From Oceanisphaera psychrotolerans (GTDB lineage Bacteria > Pseudomonadota > Gammaproteobacteria > Enterobacterales > Aeromonadaceae): 58,907 nt of DNA. The translations under genes and the position numbers were made by a program. Positions within the stretch are counted from its first letter, which is position 1; each line of letters starts with the position of its first letter. The stretch is taken from positions 1-58,907 of the forward strand of contig NZ_MDKE01000016.1 in the NCBI RefSeq assembly GCF_001870485.1. The letters are read 5' to 3'. Shown one piece after another: positions 17,816 through 29,878 of this stretch. The notes under the pieces were generated by a model, which saw only the letters and a program-made list of their open reading frames with translations, ran no database searches and was not told the DNA's origin.

Positions 17816-20164
17816 TTAACGGCGCTTTCTGCCGCCTTTGGGCTTGTTGCCGCCCTTGCCTTCCGCCGGCTTGGCGTCAGGCTTGGCGGCGCTCTTCGGC
17901 TTGGCGCTCCCTTTCGGCTTGGCACGCTGACGCGACTTCAGGTTCTTGGCACCCTTGCCGGTTTTGGCGCCGGCAGGCAGCGGTTCTTCCACGGTTTCGA
18001 AATCGATCTTGCGATCGTCCAGATTCACCGCCATCACCTTGACCTTGATCTTGTCGCCCAGACGATAGCGACGACGGAAGTTCTCGCCAATCAGGGTCTG
18101 ACGCGCCGGATCGAACTGGTAGTAGTCATTCTGCAGGCTGGAAATATGTACCAGACCGTCGATATGGATCTCGTCCAGCCGCACGAAGAAACCGAAGCCG
18201 GTCACGTTGGCGATAGTACCGCCAAACTCGCTGCCCACATGATCGAGCATGTATTCGCACTTCAGCCAGTCGGCCACGTCGCGAGTGGCGTCATCGGCAC
18301 GGCGCTCGGTAATGGAGCAATGCTCGCCCATGGGCGCGACGTCATCATACTGGTAAGGCACGCCACCGGTTTTATGACCGGCATCGCCCTGCAGCTTGCT
18401 CAGCTGGGCCTTGATGGCCCGGTGCAGTACCAGATCCGGATAACGACGGATCGGTGAAGTGAAGTGGGCATAGGACTTCAGCGCCAGGCCGAAGTGGCCC
18501 ATGTTGTCGGCCTGATAGATCGCCTGTTTCATCGAGCGCAGCAGCATGGTCTGGATCAGCTCAGCATCGGGTCTGTCCTTGATCTGCTCGGCCAGCAGGG
18601 CGTAGTCCGCCGGCTCCGGCTCCAGCCCGCCTTTCAGCTCCAGCCCCAGTTCGCCGAGGAAGCTGCGGAAACCGGTCAGTTTCTCTTCGCCGGGCTTGTC
18701 GTGCACCCGGAACAAGGCGTGGGCGTCCTGTTTTTCGATAAAGCGGGCCGCGGCCACGTTGGCCATGATCATGCATTCTTCGATGATCTTGTGGGCGTCG
18801 TTACGCACCACCGGCACGATACGCTCGATCTTGCGCTGGGGGTTGAACACGAAGCGGGTTTCCTCGCTTTCGAATTCCACCGCACCGCGCTGATGGCGCG
18901 CTTCTTTCATCGCCTGATACAGCTGGTTCAGGTTTTCCAGGTGCGGCACCAGCGGAGCATAACGCTCGCGCAGGGTCTCGTCCCCTTGCAGCATGGCCGC
19001 CACCTTGTTGTAGGTGAGACGGGCATGAGAGTTCATCACCGCTTCGTAGAACTTGAAGCCGGACAGCTTGCCGGTGGCGGAAATGGTCATCTCGGCCACC
19101 ATGCACAGCCGGTCTACCTGCGGGTTGAGCGAGCACAGGCCGTTGGACAATACCTCGGGCAGCATGGGGATCACCTGCTCGGGGAAATACACCGAATTGC
19201 CGCGCAAATAGCCTTCGTTGTCCAGTGCCGTACCCGGACGTACGTAGTAGGACACATCGGCAATGGCGACCCACAGCCGCCAGCCGCCGGAGCTCTTGGG
19301 CTGACAGTAAACGGCGTCATCAAAGTCGCGGGCGTCTTCGCCGTCGATGGTAACCAGCGGCAGATCACGCAGATCCTTGCGGCCCAGCTTGGCCTCTTCC
19401 GGCACCTGTTCGGTGAGCTTGGCAATCTCCTGCTTCACTTCTTCCGGCCACACATGGGGAATGCCGTGGGTACGCAGGGCGATGTCGATTTCCATGCCCG
19501 GGTCCATGGTTTCACCCAGCACCTCGACGACTTTACCCACACCGGTCATGCGCTTGGTGGGACGCTGGCTGATGGCAATGACCACCACCTGGCCCATGCG
19601 CGCACCCATGGTCTCGCCCTGGGGGATCAGAATATCCTGGGCGATACGGCTGTCGTCCGGCACCACGTAGCTGACCCCGTTTTCCACGAAGTAACGGCCC
19701 ACCACTTCCAGATCGCGGGATTCCAGCAGACGTACCACCCGCGCCTCGCGTCGGCCCTTGGAGTCGAAACGCAACGGCTGCACCAGCGCATGGTCGCCGT
19801 GCATCAGGGCGTCCATTTCCCGCTGGGACAGGAACAGATCGTCGCCGCCGTCTTCCGGGCGCAAGAAACCGAAGCCTTCCCGGTGGCCGATGACCCGGCC
19901 CTTGATCAGGTTCAGTTTTTCGGGCAGGGCGTAACACTTGTTACGGGTGAATACCAGCTGGCCGTCCCGCTCCATGGCGCGCAGGCGGCGGCGCAGGGCT
20001 TCGGCCTGTTCTTCACCGTCCAGCGCCAGTTCGGCAAAAATCTCGTCCCGGGACGCCGGGGCCTGCTTGGTTTTGATCAATTCCAGAATGAATTCCCGGC
20101 TGGGAATGGGGTTTTCGTACTTTTCGGCTTCCCGCTTGAGGAAAGGGTCTTGTTGTTCTGACAT
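17816..20164 (-). CDS. rnr: Ribonuclease R
   Basis: RNase R is a processive 3'-5' exoribonuclease that degrades structured RNA, takes part in trans-translation quality control and rises in cold and stationary phase. The 782-residue protein has a winged-helix N-terminus ([13 protein letters not shown]), cold-shock domains, the RNB catalytic domain ([13 protein letters not shown] holds the metal-binding Asp residues) and an S1 domain, then a Lys/Ala/Gly-rich basic tail typical of RNase R. ATG at 20164 is selected by alignment to E. coli (MSxQDPF); the longer frame begins with a hydrophobic stretch that is not conserved. Confidence 0.97.
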   Translation of the reverse strand: MSEQQDPFLKREAEKYENPIPSREFILELIKTKQAPASRDEIFAELALDGEEQAEALRRRLRAMERDGQLVFTRNKCYALPEKLNLIKGRVIGHREGFGFLRPEDGGDDLFLSQREMDALMHGDHALVQPLRFDSKGRREARVVRLLESRDLEVVGRYFVENGVSYVVPDDSRIAQDILIPQGETMGARMGQVVVIAISQRPTKRMTGVGKVVEVLGETMDPGMEIDIALRTHGIPHVWPEEVKQEIAKLTEQVPEEAKLGRKDLRDLPLVTIDGEDARDFDDAVYCQPKSSGGWRLWVAIADVSYYVRPGTALDNEGYLRGNSVYFPEQVIPMLPEVLSNGLCSLNPQVDRLCMVAEMTISATGKLSGFKFYEAVMNSHARLTYNKVAAMLQGDETLRERYAPLVPHLENLNQLYQAMKEARHQRGAVEFESEETRFVFNPQRKIERIVPVVRNDAHKIIEECMIMANVAAARFIEKQDAHALFRVHDKPGEEKLTGFRSFLGELGLELKGGLEPEPADYALLAEQIKDRPDAELIQTMLLRSMKQAIYQADNMGHFGLALKSYAHFTSPIRRYPDLVLHRAIKAQLSKLQGDAGHKTGGVPYQYDDVAPMGEHCSITERRADDATRDVADWLKCEYMLDHVGSEFGGTIANVTGFGFFVRLDEIHIDGLVHISSLQNDYYQFDPARQTLIGENFRRRYRLGDKIKVKVMAVNLDDRKIDFETVEEPLPAGAKTGKGAKNLKSRQRAKPKGSAKPKSAAKPDAKPAEGKGGNKPKGGRKRR

Positions 20165-20223
20165 AAAGTGGTCCATTTGAGCACTGTAATAAGGGAAGTA
20201 TATCAATAAAGAAAGAATAACAA

Positions 20224-20276
20224 GTGACAAAGCGCCCGGTTAAGCCAGTGCTGCTTAAACCGGGCGCCGTTGTCAC
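20224..20276. terminator. Long hairpin between luxS and rnr
   Basis: GTGACAA (20224-20230) pairs with TTGTCAC (20270-20276), and inside it GCGCCCGGTT pairs with AACCGGGCGC. The stem is about 20 bp with few interruptions. It follows the luxS stop on the minus strand and probably ends the luxS transcript, though the T tract is short. Confidence 0.6.
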
Positions 20277-20295
20277 GAGGGGAAGCCGCTTGTCA

Positions 20296-20805
20296 TTACA
20301 GAGATTTCAGCATCTCTTCCGGCAATGCCAGTGTCTGGTTGCTGTTCACACCGATGCCACGCTCGATGATGTTGCGCGCGATGGCCTTGGCCTCGTCCAG
20401 CGAGTGCATCACGAAGGTGCCGCACTGATATTCATTCAGCTCGGGGATCTGCGACTGGTTCTCGACCTTCAGCACATCTTCCATCGCCGCCAGCCAGGCC
20501 TTGGCCACCCGCTGCTCGTCCGGCGCCCCCACCAGGCTCATGTAGAAACCGGTACGGCACCCCATGGGGGAAATATCGATGATTTCGACGCCGTCGCCAT
20601 TGAGGTGATTGCGCATGAAACCGGCGAACAGGTGCTCCAGGGTATGGATACCCTTTTCCGACAGGATTTCCTGGTTCGGCAGGCAGAAGCGCAGATCGAA
20701 CACGGTAATGGTGTCGCTATGGGGCGTGGCCATGGTTTTGGCTACCCGCACCGCCGGTGCCTCCATTCGGGTATGGTCGACGGTAAAACTGTCCAGCAGT
20801 GGCAT
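20296..20805 (-). CDS. luxS: S-ribosylhomocysteine lyase LuxS
   Basis: LuxS cleaves S-ribosylhomocysteine to homocysteine and DPD, the precursor of autoinducer-2, so it serves the activated methyl cycle and interspecies signalling. The 169-residue protein carries the iron/zinc ligands His54 and His58 in HTLEH and Cys128 in YQCGT, and the catalytic Cys83 in MGCRTGFY. No lsr or luxP/luxQ genes are in the window. It is a single gene flanked by a hairpin downstream and a repeat element upstream. Confidence 0.98.
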   Translation of the reverse strand: MPLLDSFTVDHTRMEAPAVRVAKTMATPHSDTITVFDLRFCLPNQEILSEKGIHTLEHLFAGFMRNHLNGDGVEIIDISPMGCRTGFYMSLVGAPDEQRVAKAWLAAMEDVLKVENQSQIPELNEYQCGTFVMHSLDEAKAIARNIIERGIGVNSNQTLALPEEMLKSL

Positions 20806-20870
20806 ATGTTATTCCTTGAATCGATGTTAATAGGCAATTGTGGCAAAAAAGCCGCCCGGTGGAAACCAAA

Positions 20871-20943
20871 GGCTGGTGATTGGGGATTGGTGACCAGGGA
20901 CTGGGGGAAACCCACTCCCTATTCCCTGGTTCCTATTCCCAGC
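20871..20943. repeat. Degenerate G-rich heptad repeat with complementary half
   Basis: GATTGGGGATTGG and GGGACTGGGGG on the left are followed by CTCCCTATTCCCTGG and TTCCTATTCCCAGCC on the right, giving a long imperfect hairpin in the luxS-glnB gap. It shares the GGGACTGGGG and CCCTATTCCCT blocks with 15548-15604. Confidence 0.65.
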
Positions 20944-20945
20944 CC

Positions 20946-22914
<1,969 letters not shown>

Positions 22915-22960
22915 GGATTGGTCTGTCGTTAAAATGGCAATAGCAGCATAGTAATGAAAG

Positions 22961-22984
22961 ACAGGGGCCTTGTCAGGCCCCTGT
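22961..22984 (-). terminator. Hairpin terminator of the minor-pilin operon
   Basis: ACAGGGGCCT (22961-22970) pairs with AGGCCCCTGT (22975-22984) around TGTC. It lies directly after the stop codon of the large PilV-like gene on the minus strand and is followed there by CTTTCATT. It is a plausible intrinsic terminator with a weak T tract. Confidence 0.65.
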
Positions 22985-22992
22985 GTGTTGAG

Positions 22993-25065
22993 TTAGTTGC
23001 ACTTGCCCGGCAGGGAGGTGCCGCTCGGCCGGTTGATCACCGCCAGCACACAGCCACCGTCAACGGCTTTCTTCCCCCCCTGGGTGCTGTTGACCGACAC
23101 CGTCCAGGGGCTGGCTGGAAGGACAAACTCATAACCGGTAGAACCGGTAGCCGTCAGCGTGGCTGCAGATCCATTGTTCGCGTAACAGTTGTAGAAAAGC
23201 GACAGGTTGCCTTTATTCTGGCCCTGCCCTGAAGTCTGGGTAGAACCACAGCTGGTGGAAGGCCCGTTAGACTGGGTAAAGCTCACCTGTACCTGGCTTA
23301 ACTGGCTATCGTTGCAGGTCTGCTCGGTCACCGTAGAGGCAACCGTCTCATAGGTGATACATTGTATCTGCCCCGTTACACTGACCTTGCCGGCAACCGT
23401 TTGCACCGACACATTCAGCGAAGAGTTTTTGGCGTCTGTTGTCTCAAACGTAGACAGCGGCTTGAAAGAGGTGATGCCGCTGTTGCTGCGCCGGATGGTA
23501 GCGGTAATGGTGGCCGAAGTCCCCTCCTGGAGGGCATTGATCAAGCCCCGGCTGTAAGTCCCATAGTATTGCTGGCTGCTGTCCACTATGGTCTGCACCG
23601 GCTCGTTGGTCACACTGGTGTTGCTGCTGGCACTGCTATTCCAAGTCGCCAACAGGGTCAGGTTGACGTCATAAAAAGGCACAAATTTCAGCAAATTGGC
23701 GGGTGTGGCATCGGCATTGCCGCCCATGACTTTATCTTTCAGATACTGACGATATTCCGGCGACACGATATCCACATAGATGCCCCGCGCCATCAGCTGA
23801 TCCGGACCCGGCGCAACATCTACCATATTGGTTGTCCCGGGCGCTATGCTGTTATTCGCCAGGTAAGCCGAAAAAGAGCTGGGGGTAGAATAAGTCTGAT
23901 TATAATTACCCTCGGCCTTTACCTGGCCGCGAATATAATCGGTGACCACTTCTTTTACATAATTCTGATAGGCCGACAGCACTCCGCTATTGGCAAAGAT
24001 GCTGGCATCGAAGATATTAAACGCCACCAGATTCCAGTCGTTCGCCATTTCATAGAAGCCATCGATACGTACCATGCGACAGGCTTCAACATATGACGAC
24101 GTAGCCAACACCGGAACTCCTAAAACATAGGTGTAATGCCCATGAGGAGGAGTATTACTCCGCTTAATGGCATCATACCAGTGGCTGAACTTGTTATCCG
24201 GGCCATCGAAATGACTGGCACAGCAAGTGGTACACAAAGGATCCTGTTTCTGTTGCGGCACGCCGGTCAATTTGTTTGCAGTTTCCCCCTTGACCCAATA
24301 TGAAAGCCCGGATATTACCGACCGCTTCGCTGGCAGGTCGGCGACCTTGCTGCTGCCGAGCGTACAGTTGCAGGAAACCGTTGCCATGTCCTGCACCTGG
24401 GATTTCTTGTTGCTGCTGTCATACGCATTGGTGTTGAACGCCACCCTGAGACTGTCTGTCCCCCCCTGCTGGGCCAGTTTGGGCAAGGGACGGCTGGTTT
24501 CCTGGGTAATGCCATCCCCCAGGGTGATGGGGATGACGTTGGGTACCGCCCCCGGGGTATGGGCTACCTTGGGGCCACCCAGGCCCAGACCCCATGGGCT
24601 ATTGGCTCCATTATTGCTGCCAAAAGGGCCACTCTCGGCAGAAAGGCTGGGCGACACCACAGAGCTCAGGGTAAAGCTTTGTGGCGCTCCGGTATCGTTC
24701 CAGTCGACAGTCACCGCTATCTCTTTTTTGCCCGAAGCAACCCCGCTCGGTGGCGGCGTGACCCACTGGGTGTTGGCGGCATCCCATCCATAATCGTCCA
24801 CCGTCCAGCCCAGATCGTAGGTCACCCCATCCAGCACCGTCGATTCGGTGCCACCGGCGATATCCTGATACCCCTGCTTGTCCCGAAAATACCTGAGCTC
24901 GTCCAGCCTGGATTCGGCCAGCCGCAGGGCTACCTCCCGGCTGCGCCCGTCCCGGCTGTATTCCAGATAATTCTTGTTCAGCTGCAGCAGCGACCCCGCC
25001 GTGACCGCCACCACGATAAAGGCGATCAACACCTCGATCAGGCCAAATCCTTGTTGCCGTTTCAT
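22993..25065 (-). CDS. Very large PilV-like type IV minor prepilin with extended C-terminal region
   Basis: The 690-residue protein starts with a class III prepilin signal (MKRQQGFGLIEV; cleavage after Gly7, Phe at +1, Glu at +5) and a hydrophobic helix like PilV. PilV proteins are usually under 200 residues; here about 600 residues follow, rich in Ser, Thr, Asn and Gly, with several cysteines including CNCT, CTTCC and the C-terminal CVLAV. I recognise no domain in that part. It is the last gene of fimT-pilW-pilX-like-pilV-like, with an AGGAGG ribosome site. It may sit at the pilus tip and act as adhesin, a role filled by PilY1 in Pseudomonas; this is inference. Confidence 0.8.
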   Translation of the reverse strand: MKRQQGFGLIEVLIAFIVVAVTAGSLLQLNKNYLEYSRDGRSREVALRLAESRLDELRYFRDKQGYQDIAGGTESTVLDGVTYDLGWTVDDYGWDAANTQWVTPPPSGVASGKKEIAVTVDWNDTGAPQSFTLSSVVSPSLSAESGPFGSNNGANSPWGLGLGGPKVAHTPGAVPNVIPITLGDGITQETSRPLPKLAQQGGTDSLRVAFNTNAYDSSNKKSQVQDMATVSCNCTLGSSKVADLPAKRSVISGLSYWVKGETANKLTGVPQQKQDPLCTTCCASHFDGPDNKFSHWYDAIKRSNTPPHGHYTYVLGVPVLATSSYVEACRMVRIDGFYEMANDWNLVAFNIFDASIFANSGVLSAYQNYVKEVVTDYIRGQVKAEGNYNQTYSTPSSFSAYLANNSIAPGTTNMVDVAPGPDQLMARGIYVDIVSPEYRQYLKDKVMGGNADATPANLLKFVPFYDVNLTLLATWNSSASSNTSVTNEPVQTIVDSSQQYYGTYSRGLINALQEGTSATITATIRRSNSGITSFKPLSTFETTDAKNSSLNVSVQTVAGKVSVTGQIQCITYETVASTVTEQTCNDSQLSQVQVSFTQSNGPSTSCGSTQTSGQGQNKGNLSLFYNCYANNGSAATLTATGSTGYEFVLPASPWTVSVNSTQGGKKAVDGGCVLAVINRPSGTSLPGKCN

Positions 25066-25076
25066 CCTGCCTCCTG

Positions 25077-26224
25077 CTACCAGTCTTTCCAGCTACCGGG
25101 AATGATATCGAGAGATATAAAGGGATTGCTGCCGCCGGTGCCCAGGCTGCTATTAACACAACCGCTGATATCGCAAATAATCTCTTCGTCATAGATGAAG
25201 CCAAAGTCACCATTCATCGAAGTGACATTATCGTGGTTTGCCAGCAAGCTGCCATAAACCTGGGCACCGCCATTGGCACTGATGGAGAAGCTGGGGTTGT
25301 CTGGATCGGAATCATAAGAAAACAGCAGACCATAGAACTTGCTCTTGGCATTCATCACCACGCTGGCGTCCTTGACCAGCAGGATAACGGGTTTGGTAGG
25401 GGAACCTATGGTATCAAATTTACAAGTCCCCCCACCGTCCACGATAAAAAAGCCGGCGCTGCCGGTCAGTAGCGGATCAGAGCAACTACTGACAATGGCG
25501 GTTGCTTGGCAGTAATATGCTCCCAGGCGGCGGCGGAATCCGGCTCACCGAATACATAGTCGAACATATCGCTGGGGAAACCCGGATCATTGGCGACGAT
25601 ATCGGCACCGATAACAGAACTGGCCCCCTGCTTGTAGCTATAGGCATTACTGGTAGTACAACCGCCATTTTTATATTCATGCTGACCACAGGTTAATGCA
25701 CTGCCGCCGATATTCACCGCGTCTTTACTCCATATGGAAACCGGCACCCCCGTGCCACTGCCATTGGGATTGGCTACTATGGTAATGTTGCCGTTCAAGG
25801 GGGCGGTACCGTTAATTATAATAGGAGCTGCCGGCCCCGAATTATCGGGGTTGAGGATACTCGTCTCGGCCACCTGCATACTGACGCGGGTCTCACCGCC
25901 ACCAGGCAGGGTGGCCACCGACAGAATATCGGTCACGCCAGCAGTGGTCGCGTTGGAGGTCATGGTGACGCTGTAACTTGCCTGGGCCGCCGAGCTGTTT
26001 ACGGTGCCCGAGGCACTCGAGGCCGTCGCGTCCACCTTGAGCATGGCAATGGCTTCGGCCACCCCCTTTTCGGCGGCGGCATACGCCACCCGGTACTCGA
26101 TTTCGTTGAGCGCGATGCGCTTTTCCGACACCAGCGCCTTGCCGATAAACACCGACACCGATACCAGAATCGACACCAGCATCAGCGTCACGGTAAGGGT
26201 GGTAAATCCGCGTTCCCTGTTCAT
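25077..26224 (-). CDS. PilX-like type IV pilus assembly protein, reading frame broken
   Basis: The joined product is about 382 residues. It opens with the prepilin-like MNRERGFTTLTVTLMLVS, with Gly6/Phe7 at the cleavage site but Thr instead of Glu at +5, as in PilX/GspK-type tip pilins. The frame ends early near 25498; adding one base there continues directly into AIVSSCSDPLLTGSAGFF and the remaining 120 residues to the stop at 25077. The downstream part contains KPVILLVKDASVVMNAKS and resembles the polypeptide-binding-free domain of PilX-type proteins. It starts 3 nt after pilW and ends 11 nt before the PilV-like gene. Confidence 0.75.
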
Positions 26225-26227
26225 GGC

Positions 26228-26889
26228 CTAGTACCCGTCGTTGCGTAGTTTGATCTGCCGCTGCAGGCTCATGGCCAGTGCCGGCCTGGTGGCATGAGAG
26301 GCGGAAATCGCCAGTTCGATGGCGCGCATGCCGGTGGCACTGGCGCCAGAAGCCAGCGCAAAGCTCAGGCTGTCGATCAGCACTTCTTTTTCCGATACCA
26401 GCTTGTTGCCAGTGCCGCAGAGTGTACTCAGGGCGACGGTAGTGGGCTCGTTATAGTCCGTTGCCACCTTCAATTCTTTATTGGCCTTGTCATAGCTGTA
26501 TACCCGCACCACGGCACCGCTGCCGGCAGCCGGATCCGGGTCCCAGTATTTGATGCGGATACAGTCAGGCTTGGTGGCGCCCGAAGAGGTATAAAGATCG
26601 GCCGAGGTTGAAAACACGTACTTGGGCGAGCTGGCACCGGATGCCGGCGTACCCGGTGCCATGTCTTGTGCCGCGCTGGGGTGATAGCCCGCCCGCTGAA
26701 TATCCCGCACCATGATATCGGTGATACTTTGCACATCCTGATTGAGGCGCGACAGCATCAGGGTGGTGTTGCCGGACACCATGACGGAGGTAAACAGGGA
26801 AATGCGCCCGCCACCACCACCAGCCCGGCCACCAGCGAGACCAGCATTTCCACTACCGAAAAGCCGCCATTTTTATTCAGCTTCAGCAT
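26228..26889 (-). CDS. pilW: PilW-like type IV minor pilin, reading frame broken
   Basis: The complete product would be about 220 residues. The N-terminus starts at ATG 26889 with MLKLNKNGGFSVVEMLVSL (cleavage after Gly9, Phe +1, Glu +5). The frame is lost near 26804; one extra C/G restores GGISLFTSVMVSGNTTLML and the rest, which contains DIMVRDIQRAGYHPSAA, typical of PilW. Its start overlaps the fimT stop by 7 nt, indicating coupled translation. Together with FimT, PilX-like and PilV-like it should prime pilus assembly. Confidence 0.82.
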
Positions 26890-27380
26890 GCCGGCACTCC
26901 TATCAGCTGATCATCGGAACAGGTCCGTATGATGCTGTTGTTCCAGGTGATGATCTTCATTTCCTGGCTGCCATTGGACAGGGTGACATTGCCGGATGCC
27001 AGGGTGCCTCTTCTCGGTCTGAAAGTAAGAGAACCATAGCTGGCTGTCAGCGTCACCGCTGGATAGTTCTGGCTGTCGAGTTCCTCAATCACCTGGGTGA
27101 CGGTGCCGGCGCAGTTCGCCGGGTCGACCAGATCATTAATCTGATACTTCCAGCTGGCGGTGCCCGACCCGCTGAAACAGACGGTGATGTCCTTGTTGCG
27201 CTTGATCGCCTCGCTGCGAGCCAGCTGCAAATCCGCATAGATGGCCATGCCGGCGCTGCGCACCGTGTACTGCTGACGCAGAATCTGAAAGCTGGGCACG
27301 GCAATGGACAGCAAGACCGCCATCACCACCAGGCCTATCAACAGTTCGATAAGAGTCAGCCCTGCCTGACGCTTTTTCAT
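26883..27380 (-). CDS. fimT: FimT/FimU-like (GspH-type) minor prepilin
   Basis: The 165-residue protein begins MKKRQAGLTLIELLIGLVV: cleavage after Gly7, Leu at +1 instead of the usual Phe, Glu at +5. The helix is followed by RSAGMAIYADLQLARSEAI, the hallmark of FimT/GspH pseudopilins, and a C-terminal beta region with two Cys. It is the first gene of the minor-pilin operon. ATG at 27380 is preferred over the one seven codons upstream because of the prepilin signal. In some bacteria FimT binds DNA for natural transformation; this cannot be judged here. Confidence 0.88.
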   Translation of the reverse strand: MKKRQAGLTLIELLIGLVVMAVLLSIAVPSFQILRQQYTVRSAGMAIYADLQLARSEAIKRNKDITVCFSGSGTASWKYQINDLVDPANCAGTVTQVIEELDSQNYPAVTLTASYGSLTFRPRRGTLASGNVTLSNGSQEMKIITWNNSIIRTCSDDQLIGVPAC

Positions 27381-27472
27381 TGGCTTCCTCCCTGAACACA
27401 AAACTCTGCGACAAGCCTACCTGCAGAGGCTAAGCTTGGCCCATACCCGGCGTTTAGACAAGGACCATCTGG

Positions 27473-27859
27473 ATGCAAAAGAGTACCGGTTTTACCCTGA
27501 TAGAATTGATGATAGTGGTGGCCATCGTCGCGATTCTGGCAACCGTGGCCTACCCCGCCTTTAGCAGCTACCTAGTGAAAAGCAAACGGGTCGAGGCCAT
27601 ACAGACGCTGTACAGCATGCAATTGAAACAGGAAGACTGGCGTATCACCCATCCCACCTACACCAGTGCGGCAACGGATTTGATCAACCCCACCAGCAAC
27701 GCCCATTACAGCTACAGCACCAGCCTGTCCGGCGGCAGCTATACGGTGACCGCCACCGCCAAGGGCAGCCAGCTTAACGACAAGGAAGGCGGTGTGTCCT
27801 GCAGCCCGCTGACCCTGAGCAGAAACAACAGCAAGACACCGGCCGTCTGCTGGCAGTGA
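27473..27859 (+). CDS. pilE: PilE-like type IV minor pilin
   Basis: The 128-residue protein begins MQKSTGFTLIELMIVVAIV (cleavage after Gly6, Phe +1, Glu +5) followed by ILATVAYPAFSSYLVKSKRVEA, typical of PilE-type minor pilins encoded with fimT and pilV-X. The C-terminus holds two cysteines (VSCSPL and AVCWQ) that could form the D-region disulfide. It is transcribed away from the fimT operon, with AAGGA as ribosome site, and ends at a GC-rich hairpin. It is probably a minor, not the major, subunit. Confidence 0.88.
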   Translation: MQKSTGFTLIELMIVVAIVAILATVAYPAFSSYLVKSKRVEAIQTLYSMQLKQEDWRITHPTYTSAATDLINPTSNAHYSYSTSLSGGSYTVTATAKGSQLNDKEGGVSCSPLTLSRNNSKTPAVCWQ

Positions 27860-27920
27860 TCAGCGGGCCGCCATCCTGGACAAGCCCGTTCCGGCAAGAG
27901 ACAGCATCGATGCCAAAACA

Positions 27921-27948
27921 ACAAGGCCCCCGATAACGGGGGCCTTGT
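27921..27948 (-). terminator. Terminator after ispH, shared with pilE
   Basis: ACAAGGCCCCC (27921-27931) pairs perfectly with GGGGGCCTTGT (27938-27948). On the minus strand it is followed by TGTTTT, so it suits ispH; on the plus strand it could end pilE without a T tract. Confidence 0.8.
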
Positions 27949-27983
27949 CAGCTCATCAAGTCCAATGCCGGCTCGGCGCGGTG

Positions 27984-28928
27984 TCAGGAAACCTGCTTCA
28001 CCTTGAGTTCGGCCGGCACTTCAAACACGATGTTTTCTTCCCGCCCCGGGTGCTCGGTCACGGTGTTGCCGCCCAGCGACTGTAAGTGAGCAATCACTTC
28101 CTGCACCAGCACTTCCGGTGCCGAGGCGCCGGCGGTCACCCCGACCCGGCCCATGCCATCGAGCCAGCCGGCCTCGATCATTTCCACGCAGTCGATAAGG
28201 TAGGCTCTGGTGCCGATTTTTTCGGCCAGCTCGCGCAGCCGGTTGGAATTGGAGGAGTTCTTGGAACCCACCACCAGCATTACATCCACCTTGGCCGCCA
28301 GCTCGCGCACCGCATCCTGCCGGTTCTGGGTGGCGTAGCAGATGTCATCCTTGCGCGGTCCTTCGATGGTCGGGAAGCGGGCGCGCAGGGCATCGATCAC
28401 GTCCGAGGTTTCATCCACGCTGAGGGTAGTCTGGGTGACGAAGGTCAGGTTATCCGGATGCTTCACCACCAGTTGCGCCACGTCTTCCGGGTTTTCCACC
28501 AGATACATGCCGCCGTCGGTGCTTTCGTACTGGCCCATGGTGCCTTCCACTTCCGGGTGGCCGGCATGACCGATAAGAATGGTCTCGATGCCCTTCTTGC
28601 TGGCACGGTGGACTTCCATGTGTACCTTGGTTACCAGCGGACAGGTGGCGTCAAATACCTTGAGGCCACGACGCTTGGCCTCGAGGCGTACCGCCTTGGA
28701 CACCCCGTGGGCGGAGAAGATGACGATGTTGTCGTCCGGCACCTGGTCCAGCTCTTCCACGAACACCGCGCCCGCCTGCTTGAGCTTGTTGACCACATAA
28801 CGGTTGTGCACCACTTCGTGGCGCACGTAAATCGGCGCCTCGAACTTTTCCAGCGCACTCTGCACTATGCTGATGGCCCGATCGACACCGGCACAAAAAC
28901 CGCGAGGGTTGGCGAGTAAAATATCCAT
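27984..28928 (-). CDS. ispH: 4-hydroxy-3-methylbut-2-enyl diphosphate reductase IspH
   Basis: IspH is the last enzyme of the MEP pathway and makes IPP and DMAPP with an oxygen-sensitive iron-sulfur cluster. The 314-residue protein carries the three cluster cysteines in [10 protein letters not shown] (Cys12), [11 protein letters not shown] and [11 protein letters not shown], plus the FSAHGV and [12 protein letters not shown] motifs. ATG at 28928 ([10 protein letters not shown]) matches E. coli; an in-frame upstream start would add 7 residues. AAGGAG overlaps the fkpB stop codon, so the genes are coupled in the ileS-lspA-fkpB-ispH operon. Confidence 0.97.
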   Translation of the reverse strand: MDILLANPRGFCAGVDRAISIVQSALEKFEAPIYVRHEVVHNRYVVNKLKQAGAVFVEELDQVPDDNIVIFSAHGVSKAVRLEAKRRGLKVFDATCPLVTKVHMEVHRASKKGIETILIGHAGHPEVEGTMGQYESTDGGMYLVENPEDVAQLVVKHPDNLTFVTQTTLSVDETSDVIDALRARFPTIEGPRKDDICYATQNRQDAVRELAAKVDVMLVVGSKNSSNSNRLRELAEKIGTRAYLIDCVEMIEAGWLDGMGRVGVTAGASAPEVLVQEVIAHLQSLGGNTVTEHPGREENIVFEVPAELKVKQVS

Positions 28929-28938
28929 GCCAGGCTCC

Positions 28939-29391
28939 TTATGCTTCAACGGCCGGTTGATCGACGGCCAGAATGTCCACCTCGAACACGACCTTATGGC
29001 CGGCCAGAGGGTGGTTGAAGTCCACGGTCACCGAATCACCGGCCACGCCGCGCACAATACCGGGAATTTCGGCGCCGTTCGGCTGGGTAAAGGACAGTAT
29101 GGCCCCTTCTTCCAGACTCAGATCGGCGGCAAAGCGGCTGCGCTCCATATAGTGGATGTTATCCGGGTTGACCGGCCCGAAGGCATCGTCCGGACCCAGT
29201 TCGAAACGGTGACTGCTGCCTTCGGTCAGGCCCAGCAGGCAGGCTTCGAAACTGGGGGTCAGGCTGCCGTCCCCCATCCTGAGTTTCGCCGGCTTGCCGT
29301 GCAGTTGGGTGCTGTCCGCCACCGAGCCGTCTTCCAGCTTGATGGTGAAGTGAAACAGTACGTCGCTCTGCGGGCCTATTGGCTTGCTCAT
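28939..29391 (-). CDS. fkpB: FKBP-type peptidyl-prolyl isomerase FkpB (SlpA)
   Basis: FkpB/SlpA is a 150-residue cytosolic FKBP with a chaperone insert-in-flap domain. Conserved features are [29 protein letters not shown] and [15 protein letters not shown]. The ATG at 29391 overlaps the lspA TGA in ATGA, indicating translational coupling. It lies between lspA and ispH, as in E. coli. Confidence 0.96.
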   Translation of the reverse strand: MSKPIGPQSDVLFHFTIKLEDGSVADSTQLHGKPAKLRMGDGSLTPSFEACLLGLTEGSSHRFELGPDDAFGPVNPDNIHYMERSRFAADLSLEEGAILSFTQPNGAEIPGIVRGVAGDSVTVDFNHPLAGHKVVFEVDILAVDQPAVEA

Positions 29392-29878
29392 TGGGGACTA
29401 TCCTTCTTGAAACTGTCGATAATGATCATGGCGGCGCCGACAAAGATAAAACTGTCGGCCAGGTTGAATGCCGGCCAATGCCAGTTGCCGACGTAGAAAT
29501 CCAGAAAATCCACCACATGGCCCAAAGCCAGCCGGTCGATGACGTTACCGATGGCCCCGCCGATGATCAGGCGTAGGCCACCGGCAGCCAGCGAGCGGAT
29601 TTGGGCAACTTGTACATCCAGACGCTGAGCAGCACCGTCACCGCAAAGGCCAGGCCGGCAAAGAACCAGCGCTGCCAGCCGCCCTGGTCGGCGAGAAAAC
29701 TGAACGCCGCCCCCGGGTTATAAACGTGTACCAGGTTGAAGAAGGGGGTGATCTCCACCCCCGGATAGCCATAGGCCAGGTTGGAGACGGTGAGCCATTT
29801 GCTCACCTGATCCACCACCATGGCCACGATGGCCAGCCACCACCAGCGCAACCCGCTTTCCCACAGAGATTTCATCAT
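29388..29878 (-). CDS. lspA: Lipoprotein signal peptidase LspA, reading frame broken
   Basis: LspA (signal peptidase II) cuts prolipoprotein signal peptides in the inner membrane and is essential in Gram-negative bacteria. The full product is about 163 residues with four helices. VVDQVSKWL and [11 protein letters not shown] are in the first frame; the catalytic Asp residues in [15 protein letters not shown] and [12 protein letters not shown] are in the second. The break is at the AAA run near 29600; one more A gives [21 protein letters not shown] overlaps at both ends (with ileS and fkpB) confirm the full extent. A read error is the likely cause. Confidence 0.92.

Noticed and set aside
25466-25520. 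Two separate small pilus genes instead of one PilX-like gene
   Set aside because: The downstream part has no start codon with a ribosome site and continues the same domain when one base is added near 25498.
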